Shown here piece by piece: positions 53,984 through 62,869 of a stretch of DNA of 64,000 bases; within the stretch, counting starts at the first letter, position 1; each line of letters starts with the position of its first letter. The stretch covers positions 124,001-188,000 of the forward strand of contig QQVE01000055.1 in assembly GCA_003389325.1 (NCBI GenBank), read 5' to 3'. The stretch comes from Planctomycetota bacterium. Lineage in GTDB: Bacteria; Planctomycetota; Planctomycetia; Pirellulales; PALSA-1355. Position numbers and translations under genes: made by a program. The notes under the pieces were generated by a model, which saw only the letters and a program-made list of their open reading frames with translations, was not told where the DNA came from and did not search any database.

Positions 53984-56830
53984 ATGGCGAACCCTGTCGA
54001 AGTTTGGAAAGCCGAGAAGCACGGCCTGGACGTCTGGTCCGACGTCGAACGCCACGCCTCCGCCGCGACGCCGATGAAACAGATCGACGCGGCCGACCTG
54101 GAGCGAATGAAGTGGTACGGCTTCTTCTATCGCAAGCGCGACCAGCCCGGGCGGTACATGAACCGTATCCGCATCACGGCCGGCGAGCTGAGCGCGGCCC
54201 AAGCCAAGGAAATCGCCCGCCTGGCGTACGAGTTCGGCCACGGCATCGTCGACGTGACGACTCGCGCCAACGTGCAGATTCAAGGTCTCCCGATCGACCG
54301 CTTGCCGGAAGTGCGCAGCCGGCTCGAGGCCGTGGGCCTGACGGCCAAGCAAACCGGCCACGACAACATCCGCAACGTCTTCGGCCATCCGTTCAGCGGG
54401 TTGATGCCCGACGAGCTCATCGACACCCGGGACCTGTGCCCCCGCATCACGGCGCTGTTCGTCGACAGCCGCGAATACTCCGACCTGCCGCGGAAGATGA
54501 ACATCTGCATGAACGGGACGAGCCAGCACGCGGCCCACTACTGGACGCAGGACGTCAGCTTTCTGGCCACGCGCACCGACTGCGGCTCGGTCGCGTTTTA
54601 CGTTCTGCTCGGCGGCACGCAAGGCCAGAACCCGCACCTGGCGCGGCATCTGCCGGTGCTGGTGGCGCCGGAGCAGGTGGTCGAAGTGACGCGCTCGGTC
54701 CTCGATCTGTTTCGGGCCAAGGGCTCGCGCGAAAAGCGAAACGCAGCGCGGTTCCGCTTCCTGATGGAAGCGATCGGCGTCGACGGCGTGTTGGCCTGGC
54801 TCGAGCAGGATCTGCCGTTCACGCTGCTGCCGCACCGCATCGTTCCGAAACCGGCCTCCGAAGGCGACGAGCTGATCGGCTGGTTTCGTGAGGCCGACTG
54901 GGACCGCTGGACAATGGGCCTGTGCGTGCCGCTGGGACGGATGACCTGGCAGCAATTCGAGGGCCTGGGCGTGCTGGCCGATCGCTGGGGAAGCGGCACG
55001 CTGCGCACGACGCAAGAGCAGGGCATCGCCGTTGCGAACATTCCCACCCGGCACAAACAGGCCGCGCTGACCGACGCCGCGGCGCTGGGCTTAAGCATCC
55101 ACGCCGACGCGCTTGACCGCAACACCATGGCGTGCACTGGCAGCCAGTTCTGCAACATCGCCGTCACCGAAACCAAAGGGCGGATGTTTCAGTTGCTCGA
55201 GAAGCTGCGGAAGAAGCAGGTGCGCTTGGAGGGCATCCGCATTCACATGAGCGGCTGCCCCTCGAGCTGCGCGCAACACTTCACGGCCGATATCGGCCTG
55301 AAGGGGGTGCGCGTGCGGCGGCTGCTGGGAACGCGCGAGGGCTTCGACGTGTTTCTCGGCGGCGGCATCGCCGGTGGCGTGCAGATGGGACGCACCTTTC
55401 GTCTCGGCGTCGATGTGGATCAGCTTCCCACGCTGATCGAGGAGGTCGTCACGCAGTACTATCTCTCGCACAAGCCCGGCCAGACGTTCAGCGACTACTG
55501 GCGCGAACAGTTGCCCGACGATCGTTCAGTCAAGGCGGCGGAGGAGGATTTCAAGCCGCCGGTGTGGTTGTGCGAGAACTGCCGTTACGAGCATGCTGGA
55601 GTCGACCCGCCGGTCTTCTGTCCCTCGTGCGCCGGCCTGCGGCGCTACTTTGCTCGGCTCGAAGACTCTGTCGAGGAGTTAGCCGCTCCAGATGATCCTT
55701 CCGCCGAAGCGACGCCATCCAACGGCGCTCTGCGCAGCGACGGCTTCGCGTTCGCGGCCGAGGAGTCGGCTGTGCCGGAAGGGGAGGGGCTCGATGTCAC
55801 GGTCGGCGGGAAGGAGCTGGCGCTGTTCCGCGTCGACGGGCGAATTCACGCGATCGACGCGCTCTGTCCGCACGAAGGCGCTCCGCTCGCCCAGGGCTCG
55901 GTTACCGGCGGCGTGGTCACTTGTCCGTGGCACGGCTGGACTTTCAACGCGTGTTCCGGCTGCAGCATCGACCCGCCGCACAACGACGTCCGCCGCTACG
56001 AGACACGCGTGGACGAGGGCCGCGTCTATGTGAAAGTCGATGCCGTCCCAGCAGCCGCGTCTGCACAGGGTGCAAAGCCCCGCCGCGCGATCCGACCCCG
56101 AGAGGCTTCGCTGCCGCTCGTGCAGATCATCGACGAGGCTCCCGGCGTGCGCACGTTTCGCTTCGACAACCAGGCGAGGCTATTGCCTATGGACCACCCC
56201 GGCAAGTTCGTCAAGATTTGCGTCCCCGCCGATTCACAGGACGTGTGGCGCAGCTTCACGATCAGCTCTTCGCCGCACGCGCCGGAAGTCGTGGACTTGA
56301 CGATCAAGCTCAACCCCGACGGCGTCGCGTCGCGCTGGTTGTTCGAAAATGCTCAGCCGGGCGACGAGTTCAAGCTCAACGGCGCCCAAGGCGGCTTCTA
56401 CTTCGACCACGAGCGGCACACCGAGCCTTTGGTGCTCGTCTCGGCAGGTAGCGGCGTCACGCCCATGATGAGCATCGCCCGCTGGTGCCAAGCCCGCGGG
56501 CTGGCGAATCCGATTGCCTTCTTTCACGGTGCCCGGACCGTCGACGACATTCTGTTTCGGGCCGAATGCACACGGTTGGCCGGCGAGTCGCCCGATTTCG
56601 CCTATCACGTCTCGTTGACCCAGCCCGACGACGCGTGGCAGGGCCTGCACGGTCGACTCACGCCCGAGACGTTGCTGGCTCATCTCGATCGGCCCGCGGA
56701 GTGTCGATACTTTCTCTGCGGTCCGAACGACTTCATGGAGCGCCTCTGCGAAGGACTAAGCGCCGCCGGCGTGCCGAGAGACCGCATCCACACCGAACAG
56801 TTTCACGCCAGTCTGGCCGCTAAGCGATGA
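53984..56830 (+). CDS. nirA: Nitrite reductase fused to rubredoxin-like, Rieske and flavin-reductase domains
   Basis: 948 residues. Domain 1 (about 1-520) is a siroheme/4Fe-4S nitrite/sulfite reductase with Cys384, Cys390, Cys425 and Cys429 (CxxxxxC...CxxxC) and the D-V-T-T-R-A-N-V-Q-I-Q block. Domain 2 (about 525-560) is rubredoxin-like, C530-E-N-C533 and C546-P-S-C549, with the Y-E-H-A-G pattern seen in rubrerythrin tails. Domain 3 (about 585-675) is a Rieske ferredoxin with Cys628, His630, Cys647 and His650. Domain 4 (about 700-948) is an FNR-type FAD/NAD(P)H reductase with R-S-F-T-I-S-S and S-A-G-S-G-V-T-P. The usual free ferredoxin donor appears replaced by this in-line chain. Its product is ammonium. 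Confidence 0.88.
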   Translation: MANPVEVWKAEKHGLDVWSDVERHASAATPMKQIDAADLERMKWYGFFYRKRDQPGRYMNRIRITAGELSAAQAKEIARLAYEFGHGIVDVTTRANVQIQGLPIDRLPEVRSRLEAVGLTAKQTGHDNIRNVFGHPFSGLMPDELIDTRDLCPRITALFVDSREYSDLPRKMNICMNGTSQHAAHYWTQDVSFLATRTDCGSVAFYVLLGGTQGQNPHLARHLPVLVAPEQVVEVTRSVLDLFRAKGSREKRNAARFRFLMEAIGVDGVLAWLEQDLPFTLLPHRIVPKPASEGDELIGWFREADWDRWTMGLCVPLGRMTWQQFEGLGVLADRWGSGTLRTTQEQGIAVANIPTRHKQAALTDAAALGLSIHADALDRNTMACTGSQFCNIAVTETKGRMFQLLEKLRKKQVRLEGIRIHMSGCPSSCAQHFTADIGLKGVRVRRLLGTREGFDVFLGGGIAGGVQMGRTFRLGVDVDQLPTLIEEVVTQYYLSHKPGQTFSDYWREQLPDDRSVKAAEEDFKPPVWLCENCRYEHAGVDPPVFCPSCAGLRRYFARLEDSVEELAAPDDPSAEATPSNGALRSDGFAFAAEESAVPEGEGLDVTVGGKELALFRVDGRIHAIDALCPHEGAPLAQGSVTGGVVTCPWHGWTFNACSGCSIDPPHNDVRRYETRVDEGRVYVKVDAVPAAASAQGAKPRRAIRPREASLPLVQIIDEAPGVRTFRFDNQARLLPMDHPGKFVKICVPADSQDVWRSFTISSSPHAPEVVDLTIKLNPDGVASRWLFENAQPGDEFKLNGAQGGFYFDHERHTEPLVLVSAGSGVTPMMSIARWCQARGLANPIAFFHGARTVDDILFRAECTRLAGESPDFAYHVSLTQPDDAWQGLHGRLTPETLLAHLDRPAECRYFLCGPNDFMERLCEGLSAAGVPRDRIHTEQFHASLAAKR

Positions 56831-58548
56831 GCTCGTTGCCCATTGTCAATATCGCCCCGATTTCCGCCAGCGGCGAGGCCGCCGGCTCGGCGGAAGAATT
56901 CTCACTGGTACAGATGCTGTTGCGCGAGCAACAGGACCTGTCGGCCGTCGAGCGCTTCGCGCGCGAAGGCGCCACCTCCGCGGCGCCGGCGGCCGAGAAG
57001 TACTACCGCGCGCTGATGCCTGCGGCGGCCCCCGGGCCGGGACAGCAGTATGGATTTGAAGTCGATCTCGACCGCTGCAGCGGCTGCAAGGCCTGTGTGA
57101 CGGCCTGCCACGGGCTGAACGGCCTGGACGAGGGCGAAACCTGGCGCGACGTCGGACTTCTGGTCGGTGGAACGCGCTCGGCACCGGTGATGCAACACGT
57201 GACCACCGCCTGCCACCATTGCGTGAGCCCGGCCTGCATGATCGCTTGTCCGGTGAACGCCTACGAGAAAGATCCGCAGACCGGCATCGTCAAGCATCTC
57301 GACGACCAATGCTTCGGCTGCCAGTACTGTACGATGGCCTGCCCGTACGACGTGCCCAAATACCATGCGGGCAAAGGCATCGTCCGCAAGTGCGACATGT
57401 GCTCGACGCGGTTGGCCGCCGACGAGGCCCCGGCCTGCGTGCAGGCCTGTCCGCACCAGGCGATCTCGATTCAACTGGTCGACGTGCAGCAGACGGTCGA
57501 GGATGCCGAGGCCACGAACTTCCTGCCTGCCGCCCCCGACCCGCAAATCACCTATCCGACGACGACGTACCGCACGCGGCGCGTGTTTCCTCGCAACATG
57601 CTGCCGGTCGACTACTTTCAAGTCGGCCCGCAGCACCCGCATTGGCCGCTGGTGGTGATGCTCGTGCTGACGCAGCTATCGGTGGGCGCGTTTGCCGTGG
57701 GGTTGGTGTTGGAGGGCGCAGTCACCGGCAGCCCGGCGGCGCCGATGCGGCAGCTTCACGGATTGACGGCGCTGGTGTTCGGCCTGGTGGCGTTGGCCGC
57801 CAGCACGTTTCACCTGGGGCGACCGCAGTATGCTTATCGCGCGATCCTCGGCTTGCGGCACTCCTGGATGAGCCGCGAGATTCTGGCATTCGGCGTGTTT
57901 GCCGGCCTGGCGTGTGTCTATGCGGCCGCGCTGGTGCTACTACCGCCGGGCGCGAGCCCGATGCCCACTTGGCTCGGCGGCGCGGTCGTGGCCGTCGGGG
58001 CGGTTGGCGTCTTCGGATCCGTGATGATCTACGCCACGTTGGGCCGTGAGTTTTGGAGCTTTCCGCGCACTACGCTGCGGTTCTTGCTGACCGCCGGGCT
58101 GCTGGGCACCGCCACGGCATGGCTCAGCGTCGTGTTGTTTGCGCTCGCCGAGCCCGATCCGGATGCCGAACAGGTGCTGGCCTCGGCGGGGCGTCTGCTT
58201 TGCCCGGCGTTGATCTTGCTGGCCTCGGCGAAGTTGCTTTGGGAGGCCTCGCTGCTGCGACATCTTCTGTCGCGCTCGATGACGCAGTTGAAGCGCTCGG
58301 CGATGCTGATGACCGGCGAGCTATCAAACTACACGCTGGCACGTTTCGCAACCGGGCTCGCCGGCGGCGTGTTCGTTCCCGCCATCCTGCTGGCGAAGGT
58401 GCAGTCGGCCGAGGGTCCGCTCGATTCCTTCGGCGTGGCGGTGCTGACGGCGGTGCTGTTTGCCGCCTGCCTGGCCGGCGAGATTCTCGAACGGTACTTG
58501 TTCTTTGCTGCCGTGGCCGCGCCGCGAATGCCGGGAGGAATCCGTTGA
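56827..58548 (+). CDS. Four-cluster Fe-S protein fused to a DmsC-type membrane anchor
   Basis: 573 residues; the ATG overlaps the nirA stop (ATGA). Residues 80-215 hold sixteen cysteines in four [4Fe-4S] motifs: 84/87/90/94, 129/132/137/141, 162/165/168/172 and 189/192/204/208, the DmsB/NrfC pattern. Residues 270-570 form about eight membrane helices of the DmsC/YnfH/PsrC anchor type. No Tat or signal peptide precedes the Fe-S part, so it should lie in the cytoplasm, unlike classical DmsB. It could pass electrons from quinol to the nitrate reductase encoded by the next gene. That partner is inferred from overlap and order. Confidence 0.87.
   Translation: MSSLPIVNIAPISASGEAAGSAEEFSLVQMLLREQQDLSAVERFAREGATSAAPAAEKYYRALMPAAAPGPGQQYGFEVDLDRCSGCKACVTACHGLNGLDEGETWRDVGLLVGGTRSAPVMQHVTTACHHCVSPACMIACPVNAYEKDPQTGIVKHLDDQCFGCQYCTMACPYDVPKYHAGKGIVRKCDMCSTRLAADEAPACVQACPHQAISIQLVDVQQTVEDAEATNFLPAAPDPQITYPTTTYRTRRVFPRNMLPVDYFQVGPQHPHWPLVVMLVLTQLSVGAFAVGLVLEGAVTGSPAAPMRQLHGLTALVFGLVALAASTFHLGRPQYAYRAILGLRHSWMSREILAFGVFAGLACVYAAALVLLPPGASPMPTWLGGAVVAVGAVGVFGSVMIYATLGREFWSFPRTTLRFLLTAGLLGTATAWLSVVLFALAEPDPDAEQVLASAGRLLCPALILLASAKLLWEASLLRHLLSRSMTQLKRSAMLMTGELSNYTLARFATGLAGGVFVPAILLAKVQSAEGPLDSFGVAVLTAVLFAACLAGEILERYLFFAAVAAPRMPGGIR
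58533..58539 (+). promoter_or_regulatory. Ribosome binding site that sets the TTG start of nasA
   Basis: GGGAGGA lies five bases before TTG 58545. The start overlaps the preceding stop as TTGA, which supports TTG over later ATG codons. Confidence 0.65.
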
Positions 58549-60758
58549 GAGAACCCGACAACATCACGCGCGTTCCCAGCGCCTTCGGCGTGGCACGCTC
58601 CGGACCACTGACCCGCGAGCTTCGGCTCATGCCGGGAGCCTTCGGGCTGGGCCGCCTTCCCGAAAAGGCACAGCCCGACGCGACCACGCGCACGGTCTGC
58701 GGCTACTGCTCCACGGGTTGCAGCCTGGACGTGCACCTCAAGGGCAACGCGGCGATCGGCCTGTCGCCCACGGTCGACTACCCGGTGAACCTCGGCATGG
58801 CGTGTCCCAAGGGGTGGGAAGCCCTCAGCGTGTTGACCGCTCCCGATCGGGCAACGACGCCGTTGCTGCGCGCCGAGTCGGGCCGCATGGCGCCGATCGG
58901 ATGGGAGCAGGCCGCCGAGACGTTCGCCGCGCGCATGAAAGGCATCCAGCGGGAACACGGCGCCGAGGCGCTCGCCTTTCTCAGCACGGGCCAAATGGCC
59001 ACCGAGGAGATGGCCCTGCTCGGGGCGCTGGCCAAGTTCGGCATGGGCATGCGGCACGGCGACGGCAACACGCGGCAATGCATGGCGACGGCGGTGGTCG
59101 CCTATCAAGAAGCATTCGGCTTCGACGCGCCGCCGTACACCTACGAAGACTTCGAGCTGTCGGACGTCCTCGTCTTCGTGGGCAGCAACGTCTGCATCGC
59201 GCACCCGATCATGTGGGAACGCGTGATGCGCAATCCCCACCCGCCGCAGATCGTCGTAGTCGACCCCCGGGCGACCGAAACCGCCATGGCGGCCACGCAG
59301 CACCTGTCGGTGCGGCCGAAGTCGGACCTTTCGCTGCTGTACGGCGTGGCCCGGCTGCTGTTGGATCGCGGTTGGATCCGCCCCGAGTACATTGCCGAGT
59401 ACACTAGCGGCTTCGACGCGTTTCGCGAGTTCCTCAACGCCTTTCCGCTCGAGCGCGTCGAGGCCGAGACGGGCATCGCCGCCGCCGAAATCGAACGGCT
59501 TGCGCGCACGATTTACCGGGGCCGCCGCGTGTCGTTCTGGTGGACGATGGGCGTGAACCAAAGTCACCAGGGAGTGCGCACCGCCCAGGCGATCATCAAT
59601 CTCGCGCTGATGACCGGCAACATCGGACGACCCGGGACCGGAGCTAACTCGATCACCGGGCAGTGCAATGCCATGGGGTCGCGGCTGTTCAGCAACACGA
59701 CCAACCTACTGGGCGGGCGCGCCTTCGAAAACGAAGCGCACCGGCGCGAAGTCGCCGATATTCTCGACATCGACGAGGGCCGCATCCCGCGCGATAAAGG
59801 ATGGTCGTACGATCGGATCATGGAGGGCATTCTCGCCGGCAAGATCCGCGGACTGTGGGTCATCTGCACCAACCCGGCCCATTCGTGGATCAACCAGTCG
59901 CAGGCCCGCGACATTCTCGAGCGGCTTGAGTTTTTGGTCGTGCAGGACATGTATGCCACGACCGAAACGGCCCAGATGGCCGACCTGGTGCTGCCCGCCG
60001 CCGGCTGGGGCGAGAAGGAGGGCACGTTCATCAACTCCGAGCGGCGGATCGGCCTGCACAAGAAGGTGGCACCGGCCCCCGGCGTGGCGCTTTCCGATTT
60101 CGCTATCTTCCGGCTCTTGGCCGAATCCTGGGGCTGCGGCGAGATGTTTCGCAAGTGGCAGTCGCCCGAGGCCGTGTTTCAACTTCTGTCGAGGTTGTCG
60201 GCCGGCCGGCCCTGCGACTTTGGCGGCATCGAGGACTATCAGATGCTCGACCGTTCCGGCGGCATTCAGTGGCCGTATCGAGACGCCACGCGCGACGCCG
60301 GCTCCCAGCGGCGGCTGTTCGGCGATGGGCGCTACTACCACGCGGACGGCAAGGCCCGATTCGTGTTTGAAGAAACCCGCGCCATCCCGGAGTCGCCCAA
60401 TACGCGGTACCCGTTCCTCTTGCTCACGGGCCGGGGCTCCGCTTCGCAGTGGCACACGCAGACGCGCACGGCGAAATCGGCCGTGTTGCAGAAGCTCTAC
60501 CCGCGCGATCCCTACGTCGAAATCAGCCCCGTCGACGCGGCCGAACTGGGGATCGAGCGCGGCCAATGGGTGCGCGTCTCGTCACAGCGGGGCAGCATGC
60601 AGGCCAAGGCCGTCGTGCTGCCCACCGTGCAGCCCAAGCAGGTCTTTGTGCCGATGCACTACGCCCCGACCAATCTGCTAACCGATGCCGTGTTCGACCC
60701 CTATTCTCGCCAGCCGGCCTACAAGGCCTGCGCCGTGAATCTCGAAGTCGCCGATTAG
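58545..60758 (+). CDS. nasA: Assimilatory nitrate reductase catalytic subunit, molybdopterin type
   Basis: 737 residues from TTG 58545, the usual NasA/NarB length. The N-terminal [4Fe-4S] site is Cys52, Cys55, Cys59 and Cys87 (CxxCxxxC...C). Molybdopterin oxidoreductase blocks follow, with G-D-G-N-T-R-Q-C-M around the active site Cys and W-T-M-G-V-N-Q-S-H. The C-terminal dinucleotide-binding part ends [11 protein letters not shown]-x-S-R-Q-P-x-Y-K, a NasA/NarB hallmark. It has no Tat signal, so it is cytoplasmic and assimilatory. It reduces nitrate to nitrite, which nirA in the same operon takes further. Electrons likely come from the Fe-S/DmsC fusion. Confidence 0.9.
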   Translation: MREPDNITRVPSAFGVARSGPLTRELRLMPGAFGLGRLPEKAQPDATTRTVCGYCSTGCSLDVHLKGNAAIGLSPTVDYPVNLGMACPKGWEALSVLTAPDRATTPLLRAESGRMAPIGWEQAAETFAARMKGIQREHGAEALAFLSTGQMATEEMALLGALAKFGMGMRHGDGNTRQCMATAVVAYQEAFGFDAPPYTYEDFELSDVLVFVGSNVCIAHPIMWERVMRNPHPPQIVVVDPRATETAMAATQHLSVRPKSDLSLLYGVARLLLDRGWIRPEYIAEYTSGFDAFREFLNAFPLERVEAETGIAAAEIERLARTIYRGRRVSFWWTMGVNQSHQGVRTAQAIINLALMTGNIGRPGTGANSITGQCNAMGSRLFSNTTNLLGGRAFENEAHRREVADILDIDEGRIPRDKGWSYDRIMEGILAGKIRGLWVICTNPAHSWINQSQARDILERLEFLVVQDMYATTETAQMADLVLPAAGWGEKEGTFINSERRIGLHKKVAPAPGVALSDFAIFRLLAESWGCGEMFRKWQSPEAVFQLLSRLSAGRPCDFGGIEDYQMLDRSGGIQWPYRDATRDAGSQRRLFGDGRYYHADGKARFVFEETRAIPESPNTRYPFLLLTGRGSASQWHTQTRTAKSAVLQKLYPRDPYVEISPVDAAELGIERGQWVRVSSQRGSMQAKAVVLPTVQPKQVFVPMHYAPTNLLTDAVFDPYSRQPAYKACAVNLEVAD

Positions 60759-62005
60759 AATCCGCGCAGTTCAATGGCCTCGGCGACGCGCTGGCAGGCG
60801 ATTTCGTAGGCGGCCGTGCGGTAGGAAACGTCATCGCTAGTAGCGCGGCCGCGGACGTCTTGCCAGGCGGCGGCCAGCTTGCGCTCCAACTCGTCGTGGA
60901 TACGGCTCTCCTCCCAGCGATAGCGCTGATGATTCTGCACGTACTCCAGGTAGGAGACGACTACCCCGCCGGCGTTCGCCAGGATATCGGGCACGACCGT
61001 AGTGCCCGCCTTTTCCAGGGCGAGATCGGCATCGCTGGTGGTCGGGAGGTTGGCCGCCTCGACGATCACCTTCGCACGGATTCGCCGGCAGTTGTCGCCG
61101 TGGATCACCCGTTCGATCGCCGCGGGGATCAGAATGTCGACGTCGCGGTAAAGGAGCTCTTCGCCGTCGATGATCTCGGCATCGAGTCCACAGTCGGCCA
61201 CACGCGTGCGGTTATTCTCCTTGGCTTCGAAGAGTTTCTTCACGTCCAGGCCAGCGGGGTTGTAGACCGCACCTGAGCTGTCGCTGACGGCCACGATCGA
61301 GGCGCCGCGCTCGGCCAGTAGCCGCGCCGCGTGCCGCCCGACCTTGCCGAACCCCTGGATGGCGATACTCGCCTGGCTGAGGTCGATGCCGTGTTCTTCG
61401 GCGACCCAGGCAGTTAGCAGCATGGCGCCGCGTCCGGTGGCCGACGCGCGGCCGGGCGAGCCTCCCAACTGCAGCGGCTTGCCGGTCACCACGGCCGGTT
61501 GATAGCCGTAGTCCTCGGTATAAGCGTCCAGAATCCAGGCCATTTCCTGGCTGCTGGTGCCCATGTCCGGGGCCGGAATATCTCGGCCGGGGCCCAGCAG
61601 GGGACCCATCCGCTCGACGAAACGCTTGGTGAGCACCTCGCGCTCGTTGGCAGCGAGCGTCGAGGGATCACAATTGATCCCGCCCTTGGCGCCGCCGAAC
61701 GGCACGTCGACCAGCGCGCACTTCATCGTCATCGTCTCGGCCAGCGCCCGAAAGTGGTCGAGGTTCACGTCGCGGTGGTAGCGCAAACCGCCCTTGAAGG
61801 GGCCGCGGCTCTGGTTGTGTTGCACGCGGAAGCCGCGAAACTCGCGCAAATGGCCGTTGTTTCCGCGCAGCGGCAACTCGAATTGCAGCTCGCGGTAGGG
61901 TGAGCGCAGCAGATCGCGCATCTGGTCGCTGATGTCGAGCAGGTCGGCGGCCCGCTCGACGAACGCCTGCACCTCGCGTGCTAAAGAATGTCGCTCCGGA
62001 TGCAT
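60755..62005 (-). CDS. gdhA: Glutamate dehydrogenase (Glu/Leu/Phe/Val family)
   Basis: 416 residues. Family motifs are P-F-G-G-A-K-G-G-I (catalytic Lys), D-M-G-T-S and the Rossmann loop G-F-G-K-V-G. The Asp after S-D-S-S-G suggests NAD use. It interconverts 2-oxoglutarate plus ammonium and glutamate. It converges on nasA; its stop TAA (60755-60757) shares bases with the nasA stop TAG (60756-60758). The position at the end of the nitrate island suggests it takes up the ammonium made there. The DUF892 gene 19 bases upstream is likely on the same transcript. Confidence 0.9.
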   Translation of the reverse strand: MHPERHSLAREVQAFVERAADLLDISDQMRDLLRSPYRELQFELPLRGNNGHLREFRGFRVQHNQSRGPFKGGLRYHRDVNLDHFRALAETMTMKCALVDVPFGGAKGGINCDPSTLAANEREVLTKRFVERMGPLLGPGRDIPAPDMGTSSQEMAWILDAYTEDYGYQPAVVTGKPLQLGGSPGRASATGRGAMLLTAWVAEEHGIDLSQASIAIQGFGKVGRHAARLLAERGASIVAVSDSSGAVYNPAGLDVKKLFEAKENNRTRVADCGLDAEIIDGEELLYRDVDILIPAAIERVIHGDNCRRIRAKVIVEAANLPTTSDADLALEKAGTTVVPDILANAGGVVVSYLEYVQNHQRYRWEESRIHDELERKLAAAWQDVRGRATSDDVSYRTAAYEIACQRVAEAIELRGF

Positions 62006-62024
62006 AACAACCGGATCGGTCGTG

Positions 62025-62558
62025 CTACGAACGTACTGCCGCGACGTTGACCGAGTCCTCGGCGATTTCAGTGAGGATCATATCGGCGCGGGACTCCTCC
62101 TCCAGCGTGTTTTGCAGCAGCGCGGCCACTTCCGAAAGGCCCAACCGCCGGGCGAAGGACCGTGCGCAGCCATAGCCGGCGACTTCGTAGTGCTCGATAC
62201 GCTGGGCGGCGGCGATCAGGGCCGCGTCTTTCACCTCGGCATCGCCTTCGGCCTGGACGATCTCCTCGCCTTCGGAGATCAGGCCCTGCATCGCCTCGCA
62301 CGTTTCGGGCTGAGGCCGTTGTCCCAGCAGTTTGAACGCCTGCTCGAGGCGAAGCTTGTGGGCTCGGGTCTCCTCGAGGTGGGACTGAAGTGCCGTCTTC
62401 AGGTCCGGAGACTGGGCAGCCTCGGCCATTTTCGGCAGCGCGGCGATGAGTTGAACCTCGGCGCTGTAAAGGTCGCGCAACTGCAGCGCCAGCACGCCCT
62501 CGAGGTTGTCGAGCGTCAGACGTCCATTGCCGGTCAGCTTGGAGAACCATGATGTCAT
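62025..62558 (-). CDS. DUF892 (YciE/YciF-like) ferritin-fold protein
   Basis: 177 residues from ATG 62558, chosen because GGAGGT lies seven bases upstream. An earlier ATG (62573) would overlap that site. The protein is a four-helix ferritin-like bundle of the DUF892/YciF type. Acidic and His residues such as L-Q-x-x-D-L-Y-S-A-E-x-Q, H-L-E-E-T and I-E-H-Y-E-V are placed to bind metal. E. coli YciE/F are stress-related with no fixed function. It probably shares a transcript with gdhA. Confidence 0.85.
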   Translation of the reverse strand: MTSWFSKLTGNGRLTLDNLEGVLALQLRDLYSAEVQLIAALPKMAEAAQSPDLKTALQSHLEETRAHKLRLEQAFKLLGQRPQPETCEAMQGLISEGEEIVQAEGDAEVKDAALIAAAQRIEHYEVAGYGCARSFARRLGLSEVAALLQNTLEEESRADMILTEIAEDSVNVAAVRS

Positions 62559-62869
62559 CGGGGAAACCTCCATGAAGGGCGGAAAAGATCGGTCGCCATC
62601 AATACATGCATCGATGTGTCGAGGGTGCAAACTGCGCGCCGCGAGATGCACGTTGATGGGCCGCGCTACGTACGTTGCGCGGCCGAGCGACGACATCGCC
62701 AGCACGGTTGGCAAGTACCCGACATGCGCGGGGAGCCGCCAGGTTGAGTTGCGAGCGCTCACGCCGCTCCGACGGAGGGTCGCCGTGACGGATCGAGTTA
62801 AATCTCGGCATGCGATCTGCACAGAGTAAGGCACTCAGCTACTTGCTCTGGAACTCACGGAGGTGAGAG
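62559..62869. other. 311-base divergent region with a perfect hairpin
   Basis: Between the leftward DUF892 gene and the rightward transketolase gene. GGCCGCGC (62659-62666) and GCGCGGCC (62677-62684) form a perfect 8-base stem around a 10-base loop containing TACGTACG. The role is unknown; no T tract follows. No small gene is supported. Confidence 0.45.
62566..62571 (-). promoter_or_regulatory. Ribosome binding site of the DUF892 gene
   Basis: GGAGGT on the minus strand, seven bases before ATG 62558. It selects this start over the ATG at 62573, which overlaps the site. Confidence 0.65.

Noticed and set aside
52946-55054. 702-codon minus-strand frame opposite the nitrate transporter and nirA
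   Set aside because: Antisense to two well-supported genes, with no recognisable motif and a biased composition.
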